Under the pieces are notes generated by a model. That model was not told the origin of the DNA and searched no databases. It saw only the letters and a list, made by a program, of their open reading frames with translations. DNA of 32,432 nucleotides from Hellea sp. (GTDB lineage: Bacteria > Pseudomonadota > Alphaproteobacteria > Caulobacterales > Maricaulaceae): NCBI GenBank assembly GCA_014238285.1, contig JABABK010000012.1:28451-60882 (forward strand). Reading direction: 5' to 3'. This document shows positions 1 through 8,731 of the stretch, one piece after another. Within the stretch, counting starts at the first letter, position 1, and each line of letters starts with the position of its first letter. The position numbers and the translations under genes were made by a program.

Positions 1-47
1 TAACTGCAATTGGGCATAGCCGTGCCACTTATCGCAATTTTTTCCAT

Positions 48-59
48 CCGCAATTGCGG
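48..59. promoter_or_regulatory. 12-bp palindrome upstream of the EgtD-like gene
   Basis: CCGCAATTGCGG is a perfect palindrome, and the hexamer GCAATT occurs four times in the first 67 bases (6, 34, 50 and 62). It could be an operator for the gene that follows. It also overlaps a possible GTG start at 59, which argues that translation begins later, at the ATG at 95. No regulator is known, and short palindromes arise by chance in AT-rich DNA. Confidence 0.25.
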
Positions 60-94
60 TGGCAATTTTCCGGAATCCGACTGGCGAAATAATT

Positions 95-1042
95 ATGAAC
101 GAACAATTTTTAGCGGACGTAGCTTCTGGCCTCAACGCCGAGCCAAAATACTTATTGTCTAAATATTTTTATGATAAACGAGGCGATGAGCTGTTTATGC
201 AAATTATGTCCTTGCCTGAATATTATTTGACCCGTGCTGAGATGGAAATATTCTCCTCTCAAACTCAAAACATAATTGACCTTTTGGGCGTTAGAAAGGA
301 TATACCTTTTGACCTAATTGAACTCGGAGCGGGCGATGGAAGAAAAACCAAAATGTTGCTGGCGGCATTACTGAAAGAGGGATATGATATTGAATATGTA
401 CCGGTGGATATTTCGGCCAATGTGCTTGAGCACTTAACTAATGTTTTGGGGAGGGAATTACCCGGCTTAAAAATTCGTTCGCAGGCTAGCGACTATTTTA
501 AAACGTTGAGAAAACTGAAACAGAGAGAGCGCTCAAAAATAGTTTTGTATTTGGGTTCAAATCTTGGAAACTTGACTGATGCTCAAGCCCGAAAATTCAT
601 TTATGAACTTGGCGCAAATTTACATAAAGGCGATAAATTTTTATTGGGCGTGGACCAAATCAAGTCTGCTGACATTGTCTTACCTGCTTACGACGATAGC
701 CAGGGCGTCACCCGTGATTTTAATCTAAATTTACTTCATCGAATTAATGAAGAATTAAACGGAAATTTCGACTTATCCCAATTCCGGCATATTGCGGAAT
801 ACCGAGAAGAAGAGGGTGTCGCTAAAAGTTTCCTGCAAAGCTTGAAAGTTCAGGAAGTCCGTATTCGATCACTGAAACAGAGTTTTCATTTTTCGGCAGG
901 TGAAAAAATTCAAATGGAAATTTCGCGTAAATACAATCAGGCCATAATTGATAACATACTAGATAAAACTGACTTTGAAGTTTTGGGGGTGTTAAAGGAT
1001 CGTCAGGAATATTTTGCTGATTACGTGATAGAGCGTCGATAA
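95..1042 (+). CDS. EgtD-like L-histidine N-alpha-methyltransferase
   Basis: Predicted SAM-dependent methyltransferase of the EgtD/Methyltransf_33 family. Characterised members trimethylate the alpha-amino group of histidine to hercynine, the first step of ergothioneine synthesis. Numbering from the in-frame GTG at 59, the protein shows the family N-terminus (KYFYDKRGDELF, 35-46), PEYYLTRAE (53-61), the SAM-binding ELGAGDGRKT (88-97), LGSNLGNL (165-172), AYDDSQGVT (210-218), and near the C-terminus MEISRK, where E287 and S289 match the imidazole-binding Glu/Ser of EgtD. The ATG at 95 is preferred as start because the family similarity begins there and the GTG lies in a palindrome. The stop overlaps the next start by one base (TAATG), so the two are probably translationally coupled. 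No egtB sulfoxide synthase is visible, so the substrate could be another amino acid. The family is clear, the exact substrate less so. Confidence 0.85.
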   Translation: MNEQFLADVASGLNAEPKYLLSKYFYDKRGDELFMQIMSLPEYYLTRAEMEIFSSQTQNIIDLLGVRKDIPFDLIELGAGDGRKTKMLLAALLKEGYDIEYVPVDISANVLEHLTNVLGRELPGLKIRSQASDYFKTLRKLKQRERSKIVLYLGSNLGNLTDAQARKFIYELGANLHKGDKFLLGVDQIKSADIVLPAYDDSQGVTRDFNLNLLHRINEELNGNFDLSQFRHIAEYREEEGVAKSFLQSLKVQEVRIRSLKQSFHFSAGEKIQMEISRKYNQAIIDNILDKTDFEVLGVLKDRQEYFADYVIERR

Positions 1043-1692
1043 TGACACCTCCAAGTAGCTTAGGCCTCCTGGGATTAGGTGCTCGTACAACTTCTTTTTA
1101 CCTGACTTATCTCAATAAAATTTATACAGAAAATTTTAACGGTGATGGCACCTTTCCTTTAACTTTAGTAAATACGAACTTCGATCAAATAAATCGCTAC
1201 CTACCGGCTCAATTTGATAAACTGGCCTTGGTTTTAAAGCCATATTTGTCACAAGTAAATTGTGCCCGCCTCATAGTTCCGAATATTACTCTGCATGAAA
1301 CTCTGGATGTTATGCGGACTTCGAACTTGATCCATCCCGTTTACGAAACCATTCGTTTTCTGCAACAAGACAACTGTTCCAAGGTTATACTGCTAGGATC
1401 ACAGTATAGTATGAAAGCGCCTTACCTGTCTGATATGTTAAAGGTTAACGGAATTGATGTCATGAAGCCGTTAGAAGACGAGCAAATCCAGTTGGATATA
1501 TGGCGGAAGAGGATATATGCCTACCAAGAAACAACCAGCGACGTCCTAGCCTACCAAGGCCTGATCAGGAGTTATAGCCTAATCGCGCCGATAGTAGTTG
1601 CTTGCACTGAATTATCTCTCATAACTCCGCAAACCCAGAGCAACATTTACGATATGACGCGTATTCAGATGCGGGCGGCTTTTAAGAGCTAG
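1042..1692 (+). CDS. Aspartate/glutamate racemase family protein, one catalytic Cys replaced
   Basis: A 216-aa cytosolic protein of Asp/Glu/hydantoin racemase type. It has the N-terminal GLLGLGARTTSFY (8-20), and the second half-site is intact as VVACTELSL with C188. The first half-site, normally CNTAH, reads NITLH (81-85), so the first catalytic cysteine is an asparagine while Thr and His are kept. Cofactor-independent racemases need two acid/base residues, so this may be a one-sided enzyme (for example an isomerase, lyase or decarboxylase-like member) or a protein that binds an amino acid without racemising it. The start codon overlaps the stop of the EgtD-like gene, so the two are almost certainly co-expressed and may act on the same or successive amino-acid substrates. 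Family confident, activity unknown. Confidence 0.8.
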   Translation: MTPPSSLGLLGLGARTTSFYLTYLNKIYTENFNGDGTFPLTLVNTNFDQINRYLPAQFDKLALVLKPYLSQVNCARLIVPNITLHETLDVMRTSNLIHPVYETIRFLQQDNCSKVILLGSQYSMKAPYLSDMLKVNGIDVMKPLEDEQIQLDIWRKRIYAYQETTSDVLAYQGLIRSYSLIAPIVVACTELSLITPQTQSNIYDMTRIQMRAAFKS

Positions 1693-1981
1693 TGTATTTG
1701 CTCGATTTTTACCGAGAAATGCAGTGCTAGTTTTGGTACGCCAGTAATTTTGGGTATTTAAATTATCATCTTTATTTAAAAAGAATTCCTTCATCAACGT
1801 AGTTTTGTCGTGGTACCAATTATAATTCTGTTTTGTTTATTTTTTTCGAAAAACCGTCAATTTTAATTTCTTACTAGAATAATAGCGTCGGTCTCGACTG
1901 AAAGCAATCGACGACGGAATATTTTGTAGGTTCAATGTAAAAAATTTTATGCCAGCCGACAATTTAGATTCCAATCTCTCT
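1693..1981. other. Intergenic region, nothing recognised
   Basis: AT-rich spacer of 289 bases between the convergent racemase-like gene and the minus-strand membrane protein. I see no RNA gene, no clear hairpin terminator and no convincing coding sequence; a minus-strand open frame at 1612-1797 mostly overlaps the racemase gene and is taken as spurious. Confidence 0.4.
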
Positions 1982-2389
1982 TTACTTTTTACCCATAATT
2001 ACGAGCAACAAATCCCTAAAGTCGAAGATAATCGAAATCCCGATCGTCAACACAATTAAAGCAACCCAAGTGAAAAAAGGGTCGCTCAGGTGTAAAGCTA
2101 AGCTACCTCTGCCCCTAGCATCAAAAGATAGAACGGAACGGGAAAGATAAATAGCCAGCGGTATCCAAAAAAAGAAATGCCCAATGCCTATCAGCCATAC
2201 ATTTTTAGTCACGCGAAACACGATTGCAGCGACCAAAAGTGGCGCGATCATGCAAAACAGTACCCATCTAGCCGGAACATGAGTCCATATAAAAAAGACA
2301 GATGAGCCGAAAATAAACGTCATCCAATTCAGCCAAAGCTTGACGGCTCTCGAAGTCTGGGCGTTCACCGCAGCAAACATTTCTTTCAT
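1982..2389 (-). CDS. Small multi-pass membrane protein of unknown function
   Basis: A 135-aa protein I do not recognise. It has about four hydrophobic segments: roughly 17-36, 41-60, 64-85 and 105-127. Basic residues sit between segments 2 and 3 (FRVTKN), and a polar loop with FDARGRGS lies before the last segment. It is therefore probably an inner-membrane protein. The ATG is preceded by a purine-rich AAAAGGGACTGATC stretch, which can serve as a ribosome-binding site. It stands alone between a convergent gene and a broken integrase, so context says nothing about its role. Confidence 0.6.
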   Translation of the reverse strand: MKEMFAAVNAQTSRAVKLWLNWMTFIFGSSVFFIWTHVPARWVLFCMIAPLLVAAIVFRVTKNVWLIGIGHFFFWIPLAIYLSRSVLSFDARGRGSLALHLSDPFFTWVALIVLTIGISIIFDFRDLLLVIMGKK

Positions 2390-2659
2390 GATCAGTCCCT
2401 TTTAATCCAATTAAGAACAATCGTTCCTATATTGAATTGCATGGCGGGTCAAGGTTTCCCCACTTACGCTAGCTTTGAGACACAGTCCAACTTTGTTGAG
2501 TCAATCGTTGGGAATGATTTTTGCAGGGTTTGATATAGGGCTAATGGGATTGACCTGTGGGTTTATTCGAATGATGGCTGGAAAGGCTTTAGGCAGAATT
2601 TCTAAAATGAAATAAATTGAATGCTCACTGGATAAACTCGGTAAAGGTCAAGTTGAATA
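2390..2659. other. Intergenic region with no supported gene
   Basis: 270 bases between the membrane protein and the integrase fragment. A plus-strand frame of 33 codons (2514-2615) is hydrophobic then basic, but it has no convincing ribosome-binding site and no recognisable similarity. Nothing else is visible. Confidence 0.4.
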
Positions 2660-3175
2660 TTAGCTGCCTTGTTGAGGCAGAGGACAATTAGACACGATTT
2701 CCAAGAATTTATCTAAGGCTGCCGCAGATTTTTTCATATGATCCGGGCTATATGGCGCATATAGCTCAGTCATACTAAATTCAGTAGACTGGTGCCCAAG
2801 CTGGGCCGAAACATCCCAGGCAGGAACTCCTTCTTTTCTCATCCAGCGAGCTGCAGTATGACGGAGGCTGCAAGGGTTGACGGCTTCATCTAGACCAATT
2901 TTGCGACGTGTTCTCTTCCAGGCTGTTCTAACCGATTTAACAGGCGCTCCATTGAATGAAATTACTGGACCAGATCTTGGATAATTTCCGTTATTCCAAT
3001 ACCTATCTCTCAAAGTTTTAGGCAACTTCACCATAGGTCTAATCTTCTTGTTTTGAGTTCTATTTTTGGGATTTAATCGGATAATTCCATTCTCAAAATC
3101 TACTTGTTCCCACCGTAAATCCGTAATGGCTTCTGGTCGAGCAGCTGTTCCCAGCCCAAAGGATATGAGAAGCTC
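2660..3175 (-). pseudogene. Truncated tyrosine recombinase (phage-type integrase), catalytic domain only
   Basis: The minus-strand frame is open from 3175 down to the TAA at 2660-2662 and encodes most of an integrase catalytic domain. Box I is seen as GLGTAARPEAITDLRW, with the first catalytic Arg, upstream of the only ATG (3034). The box II Arg follows in SLRHTAARW (the usual His three residues before it is Cys), then the LGH histidine and the nucleophilic Tyr in TELYAPYS. All but one of the usual catalytic residues therefore survive, but the N-terminal DNA-binding half is missing: a TGA at 3176-3178 and unrelated sequence follow at once. It is a remnant of a mobile element or prophage and is probably not functional, although a short protein from the ATG at 3034 is formally possible. 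It belongs to a different integrase type from the complete one at 21673. Confidence 0.75.
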
Positions 3176-3799
3176 TCAGCAGCCAATCAGTACCAATCTG
3201 ACCCGTCGATACCAGAAAGCGTTAGGCTTGAACTATCGGCGCGATTTGATGGTATGGCGGCTATGCTGGACGAGATGTCAGCGGTCTTTAGCGATGAACC
3301 CAGTAAGGCTGCGTTCAAAGATATTATCAATCACACGACATTTGATTTTAATGCAGCAACGCCATCTCAGGAATTTTCTGAGGTAATGGTGACAATTGAA
3401 ACATCAGCTGAGTTTACAAACGATCAAAAAATTAGGCTTCGACAGGTCGTGACTGGTAGTCATGTGCAAGATGTATTAAGCGCGACCATCACTAATGAGT
3501 CAGGGAACCGAGTTCCGCTCTATACTGAAAAACACCTGAGAGAGTTACGCTCTGGTGTTACCGGGTATGCACACAATAATGGTCGACAAATCATCGAGGG
3601 CCGCGCGGGCAGTCATCTTGTTACAAAGGATGTCTCCGGCTGGTCAGGAGACAATGTAGGCTTACTGATCGAAGCGATGCATATATGGAATGCACTGGAT
3701 GGCTTTGGCGTCACCGGATTTGTCGAAAACGTCTATAAGTTTTTTCGATTAGAAATATTTGTTTATAAAGCAACGCTTTTGAAATGTGAAAGAAACTGA
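3161..3799 (+). pseudogene. 5'-truncated unknown gene, head to head with the integrase fragment
   Basis: The frame is open before the first ATG (3254) and reads protein-like from about 3161 (GYEKLSAANQYQSDPSIPES), so the true N-terminus has been lost at the junction with the integrase fragment. The remaining roughly 200 residues contain DEMSAVFSDEPSKAAF, TNDQKIRLRQVVTG, an EKHLRELRSGVTGYAHNNGR segment and a C-terminal MHIWNALDGFGVTGF. I do not recognise the family. The last 20 or so residues become aromatic and basic and overlap the end of the convergent sulfotransferase gene, so the 3' end may be damaged too. A product from the ATG at 3254 (181 aa) is possible. The link to phage or plasmid DNA rests only on location. 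Confidence 0.45.
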
Positions 3800-5913
3800 T
3801 CCGAAACGAAATCTACAACCCTATTTTCAAGAGGTACTCCAAATCCATAACCAAAAAGATTTAAGTCCACGTAATATTTTTCTTGTACTTTGTCTCTAAG
3901 TTTTTCGGTATATAATTCAGTATAGGAAGTATCGCATACTTTTCCATCCGACAAAGGAATCTCGTGAAGTGAGATCTTGGCCTGCTCATAAATGTCCAAA
4001 GCCGCATGCTTTAAATGTTCATAGTACCCGATATAATTGACCAAAAGCTCTCCCGAAGAAGACGTCAATTGATATGTTTGCGAAGAGTAATATCTATGTG
4101 CGTCGGGTTCAGAAATCGAGCACACCGATTCAATAAACTCGTCAAAGGGCATAAATCTTCTGAAATAATCACCATGCTCATTGAAGGAATCCTCCTCGCC
4201 TAGTTTAAATAATCTTTCAGGAAAACAGTTGGAGGAGATTATGTTTTTATAACAATCGACCAGTCTGTCCCAAGGATTCCTAACGATTGTAAATCTGAAA
4301 TGATTGTTAAATGCTGGATGAGTAACCGGTCCCTTAAAGGTCGGGAAAGGAAAATTATCTACCAAATGAACGTTATTTGAAAACTTAAATTTTTCTCTCT
4401 TCCCTACATAAGAAATTAAACTGGCTTTTATTTGAAGGTTGCAGCGTCCCGGAAGGTAACAAAAAATAGCCTTTTGATTTCGCAACCAAATGTTTTGCTC
4501 CAACGAATTCCGCTGGAGATGAGCTTTCTTGTTGTATGTTGAACCTCCTATGGCGGGAAAATTGCGTTCGGGTATTCCCAACTTTAAAAAGGAACACAAT
4601 TCTTCCCAACCGTCTCCTTCAAAAACATTGAATATCAACAAATCATTGGGTCTATCCTTAAAATAATTTAAAACGTCTCGCTTATGCCTGTGATACTCCT
4701 CCGTCCACGCGTCAGTATTCATATTATACCAACCGGATTCAGGAAGAGCTTTTTGATACTTTTCAAGCTTATCTATTTTTTTGACATATTTAATTCTACT
4801 GCTGAGCCAACTCTTCAAATCGCGATCTGAAAATATAAATTTACTGCCTGGGTATTGCTGATCCATAATTTTAAAAAGATCGTTATTGGTTCCTTCCATA
4901 TCAATCCAGTCAGAAAAAGCGAAAAACAACCCAATTCCGTTCAATAAGTTTCTATCGTTTTCAAGATTGAATTTGAAAACTTCTCCTAATCGCCCGATGG
5001 GAGATTCATAGTGTACAGTCCTTAGCTTGAGTATGTTTAAAGCGCGATTCAGTGAACCTGTTCCGGTTTTATTCAGTCCTATACAAAATAATTTTTCGGA
5101 ATTATTGGCAGTTATTTGCTGGTTTTCGTTCGCGTTTTTTTCTTTTTTTTGATCGATAGCGTTTGAAAAGTAAGGGGATTTAATTATTTTTTTCGCCTTA
5201 TTTTTATCAACCGTGCCTAATTCAAATTGGCTTTCTTGTCCGAATTTATAGTTAAATAAATCAACATCACCTTCATACCTAATTCTGACTTTCTCAACAG
5301 TTTCAGGAGTGTAAAAGTCGGTGTAATGCTGGATAATGTCGGTATTGTTCAATATTGGATAATCAGCAAATTTCATTCCCGTAAGTTGGCTAATCTCTTC
5401 TAAATGCTCTCGCAAATTTTCCAATTTTGCTATGTAGTTTGTTCTGAGTGAACCAGTAGGAGTTATAATGTCAAACAGCTGAGACCTGAAATGTTTATCA
5501 GCTTTAGAATCCGGAATTTCAGATATTAAACTTACGAATTCCGTGAACGACATGCCGCCTCGAAATTCCTCGCTTATTTTCGTAAATTGTATAGCTGCTC
5601 CATTTCTATAAAACTGGCTATTTACCTCAGACTCTTTGATTTTGTTTTTGAAACAAGAAACCAATCGACTCCAAGGATTTCTAACAATGCAATACCTCAA
5701 GTAGGACTGATATTTAGTGACTAGTTCTGTATCTTCGACTACTGGACATCCATAAACTCTTAATTCATGAACGTCTCTTGGATAGATAATCGTTTGAGGC
5801 AAGCGTAATAGCTTTACGATATGCGCCTTCATAGAGGTACATCCATTTTTGGAAAGTGCCGTAAAAACTGCTTTGTGGCTTTCCAATAAGTAGGATTTCA
5901 CATCACTTTTCAT
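3763..5913 (-). CDS. Triple-domain sulfotransferase (Sulfotransfer_2 / Sulfotransfer_4-like / Sulfotransfer_2)
   Basis: A 716-aa predicted PAPS-dependent sulfotransferase with three sulfotransferase folds in one chain; single-domain family members are usually 200-350 aa. Domain 1 (about 10-225) has the 5'-phosphosulfate loop in FTALSKNGCTSMK (17-29) and the 3'-phosphate motif CIVRNPWSRLVSCFKN (75-90). Domain 2 (about 273-455) starts with LFCIGLNKTGTGSLNRAL (275-292) and has FIFSDRDLKSWLSSR (359-373), resembling the Sulfotransfer_4 type. Domain 3 (about 478-695) keeps FTIVRNPWDRLVDCYKN (541-557), but its 5' loop (FCYLPGRCNLQIKASL, 484-499) lacks the usual Lys-x-Gly-x-Thr/Ser pattern, so it may be inactive or binding-only. 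No signal peptide is visible, so it should act in the cytoplasm. It is the last gene of the sulfotransferase cluster, 98 bases after its neighbour. Likely acceptors are nascent polysaccharide or lipid-linked sugars; the specific substrate cannot be told. Confidence 0.85.
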   Translation of the reverse strand: MKSDVKSYLLESHKAVFTALSKNGCTSMKAHIVKLLRLPQTIIYPRDVHELRVYGCPVVEDTELVTKYQSYLRYCIVRNPWSRLVSCFKNKIKESEVNSQFYRNGAAIQFTKISEEFRGGMSFTEFVSLISEIPDSKADKHFRSQLFDIITPTGSLRTNYIAKLENLREHLEEISQLTGMKFADYPILNNTDIIQHYTDFYTPETVEKVRIRYEGDVDLFNYKFGQESQFELGTVDKNKAKKIIKSPYFSNAIDQKKEKNANENQQITANNSEKLFCIGLNKTGTGSLNRALNILKLRTVHYESPIGRLGEVFKFNLENDRNLLNGIGLFFAFSDWIDMEGTNNDLFKIMDQQYPGSKFIFSDRDLKSWLSSRIKYVKKIDKLEKYQKALPESGWYNMNTDAWTEEYHRHKRDVLNYFKDRPNDLLIFNVFEGDGWEELCSFLKLGIPERNFPAIGGSTYNKKAHLQRNSLEQNIWLRNQKAIFCYLPGRCNLQIKASLISYVGKREKFKFSNNVHLVDNFPFPTFKGPVTHPAFNNHFRFTIVRNPWDRLVDCYKNIISSNCFPERLFKLGEEDSFNEHGDYFRRFMPFDEFIESVCSISEPDAHRYYSSQTYQLTSSSGELLVNYIGYYEHLKHAALDIYEQAKISLHEIPLSDGKVCDTSYTELYTEKLRDKVQEKYYVDLNLFGYGFGVPLENRVVDFVSDQFLSHFKSVAL

Positions 5914-6011
5914 ACCATTTTGCTCATTTAAGGGGGGTAGTACTCTTTTTTTTGCTCAATCAAATCAGCAACTCAAATGAAAACAAAATAGAACATCTGA
6001 CCACAGTTTCC

Positions 6012-7391
6012 TTATCTCTGCTCTTCGACGTAACTATGTGGAATATTAAGTAACAAATCTATCGTAGTTTGATCAAACCTTGCACCAAGAAATTCGTGCA
6101 ATTCTTTTAACTTTTGTCCTTTCAGCAACACATCGGAATAAGTTATGTGAAAACAATTGGACCGTTTTTCGGAGTAAAGACTCATTTGGCCTTCCAGTTT
6201 CCCTAATTTTTTTAAAACTTGCTTCCGTGCCTTTGCTTTCCACCAACCACTCCTGACCACGTCTTGCAAATTACGGGTGTTAAAAATGAAAGCGGTTTCA
6301 GGAAATAGTTCGGATAAAAAATCTAGATAACTGTCAAAATCTTCACCTACCTCATCATACCTTATTTCCTTAAAGCCAAGGCATTGGTTTTTATTGAGGC
6401 CAACTTCAGCTCCTACTAAAACTGCTCTAGCTGCCTCTTTTAAGTTTCCCAAAAAATCCTCTAAGTTAAACAAACCAATACCAAACCACGATTGATGGGG
6501 CAAAATCGCGCTTTTATACTCGCCCTGAACAGTTGCAATTTTTTGGTACAGCTTGTAAAAATCATAGAATATATTTCCGTTTTCTCCCCTAACTATAACG
6601 CCTGGAATTGCATTGAGGATCCCTTGCAACAGAGTAGATCCGCTTCGGCCATAAGTTACGATCAAAATATGTTTGAAGTTTAATGCCGGCAATTGAGGGT
6701 TCTTCATTTTATCCAACAGAAACTGAGCATAGGCCTCTTGCCCAGCTTCTTTAAGCGCGATAATAACATCAGCCTGCGCCTTCTTAAACATGCCTAATTC
6801 AAAATAAATTCTCAGCCTATGTTTTCTCCATAATGGTATTTTTTTCGACGGAAATTTATCAAAGCAGACATTCCAATATTCGAGCGCTTTGGGATAAAGT
6901 TTTAAACTTTGGTAGAGTCTTGCCGCGCCAACGTAGGCCTGAACAGTTTTTGGAAATAGATCAATGCAACTCTCATAAACCTCTATGGCATCTTCAAACT
7001 GACCCAAGTGCATAAAAGCCTCTGCGTAGCCGATAAACCAATAGGGCTGACGTTGCGACGGAAATTTTTTGAAGCATTCAGCCCAAAATTTTGTGCAAAA
7101 ATCCCAAGATTTCTCTGTATGCGCGATTTTCGCTTGGCCAGCTAATCCAACGGCTCTATTAGGGAATTTATTAGTGAGCTCAATAAAAACTTCACGAGCT
7201 TCGGCTATTCTTTCCTCATTTATTAATAACTCTCCTAGCCTTCGATACACCCAATCCGCTTGATCTGGTTCTTTTTCGATGGCGTTAAGAAAACAACAAA
7301 TTGCGTCCGCGGGTTTCCCATTTTTCTCATTGTCCAATCCTCTGTTGATTAACTCATTATCTCGCCGAGATTTGATATTCATTTTGCTCAT
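6012..7391 (-). CDS. TPR-repeat sulfotransferase (Sulfotransfer_3-like)
   Basis: A 459-aa protein: residues about 10-230 are tetratricopeptide-like helical repeats and 240-455 a sulfotransferase domain. The PAPS 5'-phosphosulfate loop is clear in LIVTYGRSGSTLLQGIL (243-259), and the 3'-phosphate motif is FIFNTRNLQDVVRSGWW (368-384). The TPR part contains two copies of a W..CF..FP......P.W motif (FWAECFKKFP near 102 and YWNVCFDKFP near 172) also found in the glycosyltransferase of this cluster. The TPRs probably dock the enzyme on a partner or scaffold. No signal peptide is seen. The ATG at 7391 is used; a second Met three codons later is also possible. It lies 140 bases after the preceding gene and 98 before the next, so it may have its own promoter or be part of a loose operon. 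Confidence 0.85.
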   Translation of the reverse strand: MSKMNIKSRRDNELINRGLDNEKNGKPADAICCFLNAIEKEPDQADWVYRRLGELLINEERIAEAREVFIELTNKFPNRAVGLAGQAKIAHTEKSWDFCTKFWAECFKKFPSQRQPYWFIGYAEAFMHLGQFEDAIEVYESCIDLFPKTVQAYVGAARLYQSLKLYPKALEYWNVCFDKFPSKKIPLWRKHRLRIYFELGMFKKAQADVIIALKEAGQEAYAQFLLDKMKNPQLPALNFKHILIVTYGRSGSTLLQGILNAIPGVIVRGENGNIFYDFYKLYQKIATVQGEYKSAILPHQSWFGIGLFNLEDFLGNLKEAARAVLVGAEVGLNKNQCLGFKEIRYDEVGEDFDSYLDFLSELFPETAFIFNTRNLQDVVRSGWWKAKARKQVLKKLGKLEGQMSLYSEKRSNCFHITYSDVLLKGQKLKELHEFLGARFDQTTIDLLLNIPHSYVEEQR

Positions 7392-7531
7392 TTTTCGAAA
7401 ACTTCTAAGCTTTTACGTTTTTGAGGAATTCGCACAATTAAAGGCGCGATAAACTATGGTTTTAAACTTTATGGCGTTTGGAAAATACTCTCCCAACGTT
7501 AACCTTTGCAGTGATTTTCTCCGATATATCC

Positions 7532-8731
7532 TCAACTTTCAGGTCCCTTATTCGTATTCGGAAAACTTAAACTAGGCACGGGCTTTTCCAGAAAATGGCA
7601 AAGCTTGAACCATTCTTCTCCGCCGCAAATTGATAAATCCAAAAATTTGTATTTTGGTTTGGATTCGAAAAAGACTTTAACACGGTTGGAATAATTATCA
7701 TAAGCATCCTCCCAGGTAGAAAAACGAGAATATAAGTTCTCTTCAACACGGCCTCCTAATCCACCAAATCTTGACTCAATATTTGGGCGCTTAAGTTCCC
7801 ATGGATGATCAATGCCTCTTCGAATTTTATAGTGTTTTCTAACTGATTTTACCCAGGATTTTTTTTCCCTCGATGTAAATACAAACTTGGAATCTGGAAA
7901 TAGGCGGTAAAGTTTCTCGAACTGAAAACTTGTGGTAATATCGGTAAATCCGTCAAATAGGAAATAATCGTCGCCGGAGATTAATTTTTTTATGTGTGGA
8001 TTATTCCAATGCACCGAATGGTAGCTCAACATATTCAAAGCCTTGTTTAAAGAGGTTGTTCCTGTTCGGCTAAGCCCTATGCCAAATATTTTTTGAGCCG
8101 TCCTGTTGGGAAACGCCGGAGATCTTATTTTATCATAAATTTTGAGCAAACTTTTAAGTTTGTTGTTAGGCATAGGTTGATTGGGGTAAGCTTCCATTAA
8201 ATGAGAAAACCCGACGTAATCTTGAAGACTGAGTAGGATTTCCGCCTGTAACAATTTAAATCCTAATGTCTCTTGTCCCATAACTGACGCTTTTGATTTC
8301 GATAATTCCAGTAATTTTTTCAAGTACACCGTTTTTTCCGAAGAGGAAAAACTGTAATGTATCGCTTTTAATAGATGGGGTCCTAAGCCAAGGTTAGAGA
8401 AACCATCCAAATCGAGCAAATTAATGATAGCAGAAATTGCTTTCCTGTGTTCATCCAAACTGACTTGAAGCTTCATCACTTTAATATTAAGTAGAATAAC
8501 CGCCGCTAGTTTTTCGGTTGGATAATCACCCCCTATTAAGCTTAGATAATGCAGTTGGTTCTCGAAATTTTTTTCTATTTTCGCAATTTCGAAAAGCCTA
8601 AAAAGAGCATCTTTGCCAGTTTCAGGAGCATAACGCGTTAAAGAATCAAATAGTATTTTGGCTTTTTGAAACTCTCCCATGTTCACAAGCTTATTTACAA
8701 CAACCAATTTATTTTCCGAAAAATTGTCCAT
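7532..8731 (-). CDS. Sulfotransferase with helical N-terminal half (Sulfotransfer_4-like)
   Basis: 399 aa. Residues 1-200 are predominantly helical and leucine-rich, like degenerate TPRs. Residues about 213-395 form a sulfotransferase domain with the 5'-phosphosulfate loop KIFGIGLSRTGTTSLNKAL (214-232) and the 3'-phosphate region FVFTSREKKSWVKSVRKH (283-300). The catalytic domain is closely similar in motif layout to the middle domain of the triple-domain protein (both read GIGL..TGT.SLN.ALN.L followed by VH), so the two probably descend from one duplicated module. The start codon directly follows the upstream stop codon with no gap, pointing to co-translation with the 239-aa sulfotransferase. 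No secretion signal is visible. The acceptor is unknown. Confidence 0.82.
   Translation of the reverse strand: MDNFSENKLVVVNKLVNMGEFQKAKILFDSLTRYAPETGKDALFRLFEIAKIEKNFENQLHYLSLIGGDYPTEKLAAVILLNIKVMKLQVSLDEHRKAISAIINLLDLDGFSNLGLGPHLLKAIHYSFSSSEKTVYLKKLLELSKSKASVMGQETLGFKLLQAEILLSLQDYVGFSHLMEAYPNQPMPNNKLKSLLKIYDKIRSPAFPNRTAQKIFGIGLSRTGTTSLNKALNMLSYHSVHWNNPHIKKLISGDDYFLFDGFTDITTSFQFEKLYRLFPDSKFVFTSREKKSWVKSVRKHYKIRRGIDHPWELKRPNIESRFGGLGGRVEENLYSRFSTWEDAYDNYSNRVKVFFESKPKYKFLDLSICGGEEWFKLCHFLEKPVPSLSFPNTNKGPES

Noticed and set aside
1612-1797. A 61-codon minus-strand frame over the racemase end
   Set aside because: Overlaps the 3' end of the racemase-like gene on the other strand; no ribosome-binding site or similarity.
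2514-2615. A 33-codon plus-strand frame (MIFAGFDIGLMGLTCGF...)
   Set aside because: Short, no convincing start signal, no family; could be chance.
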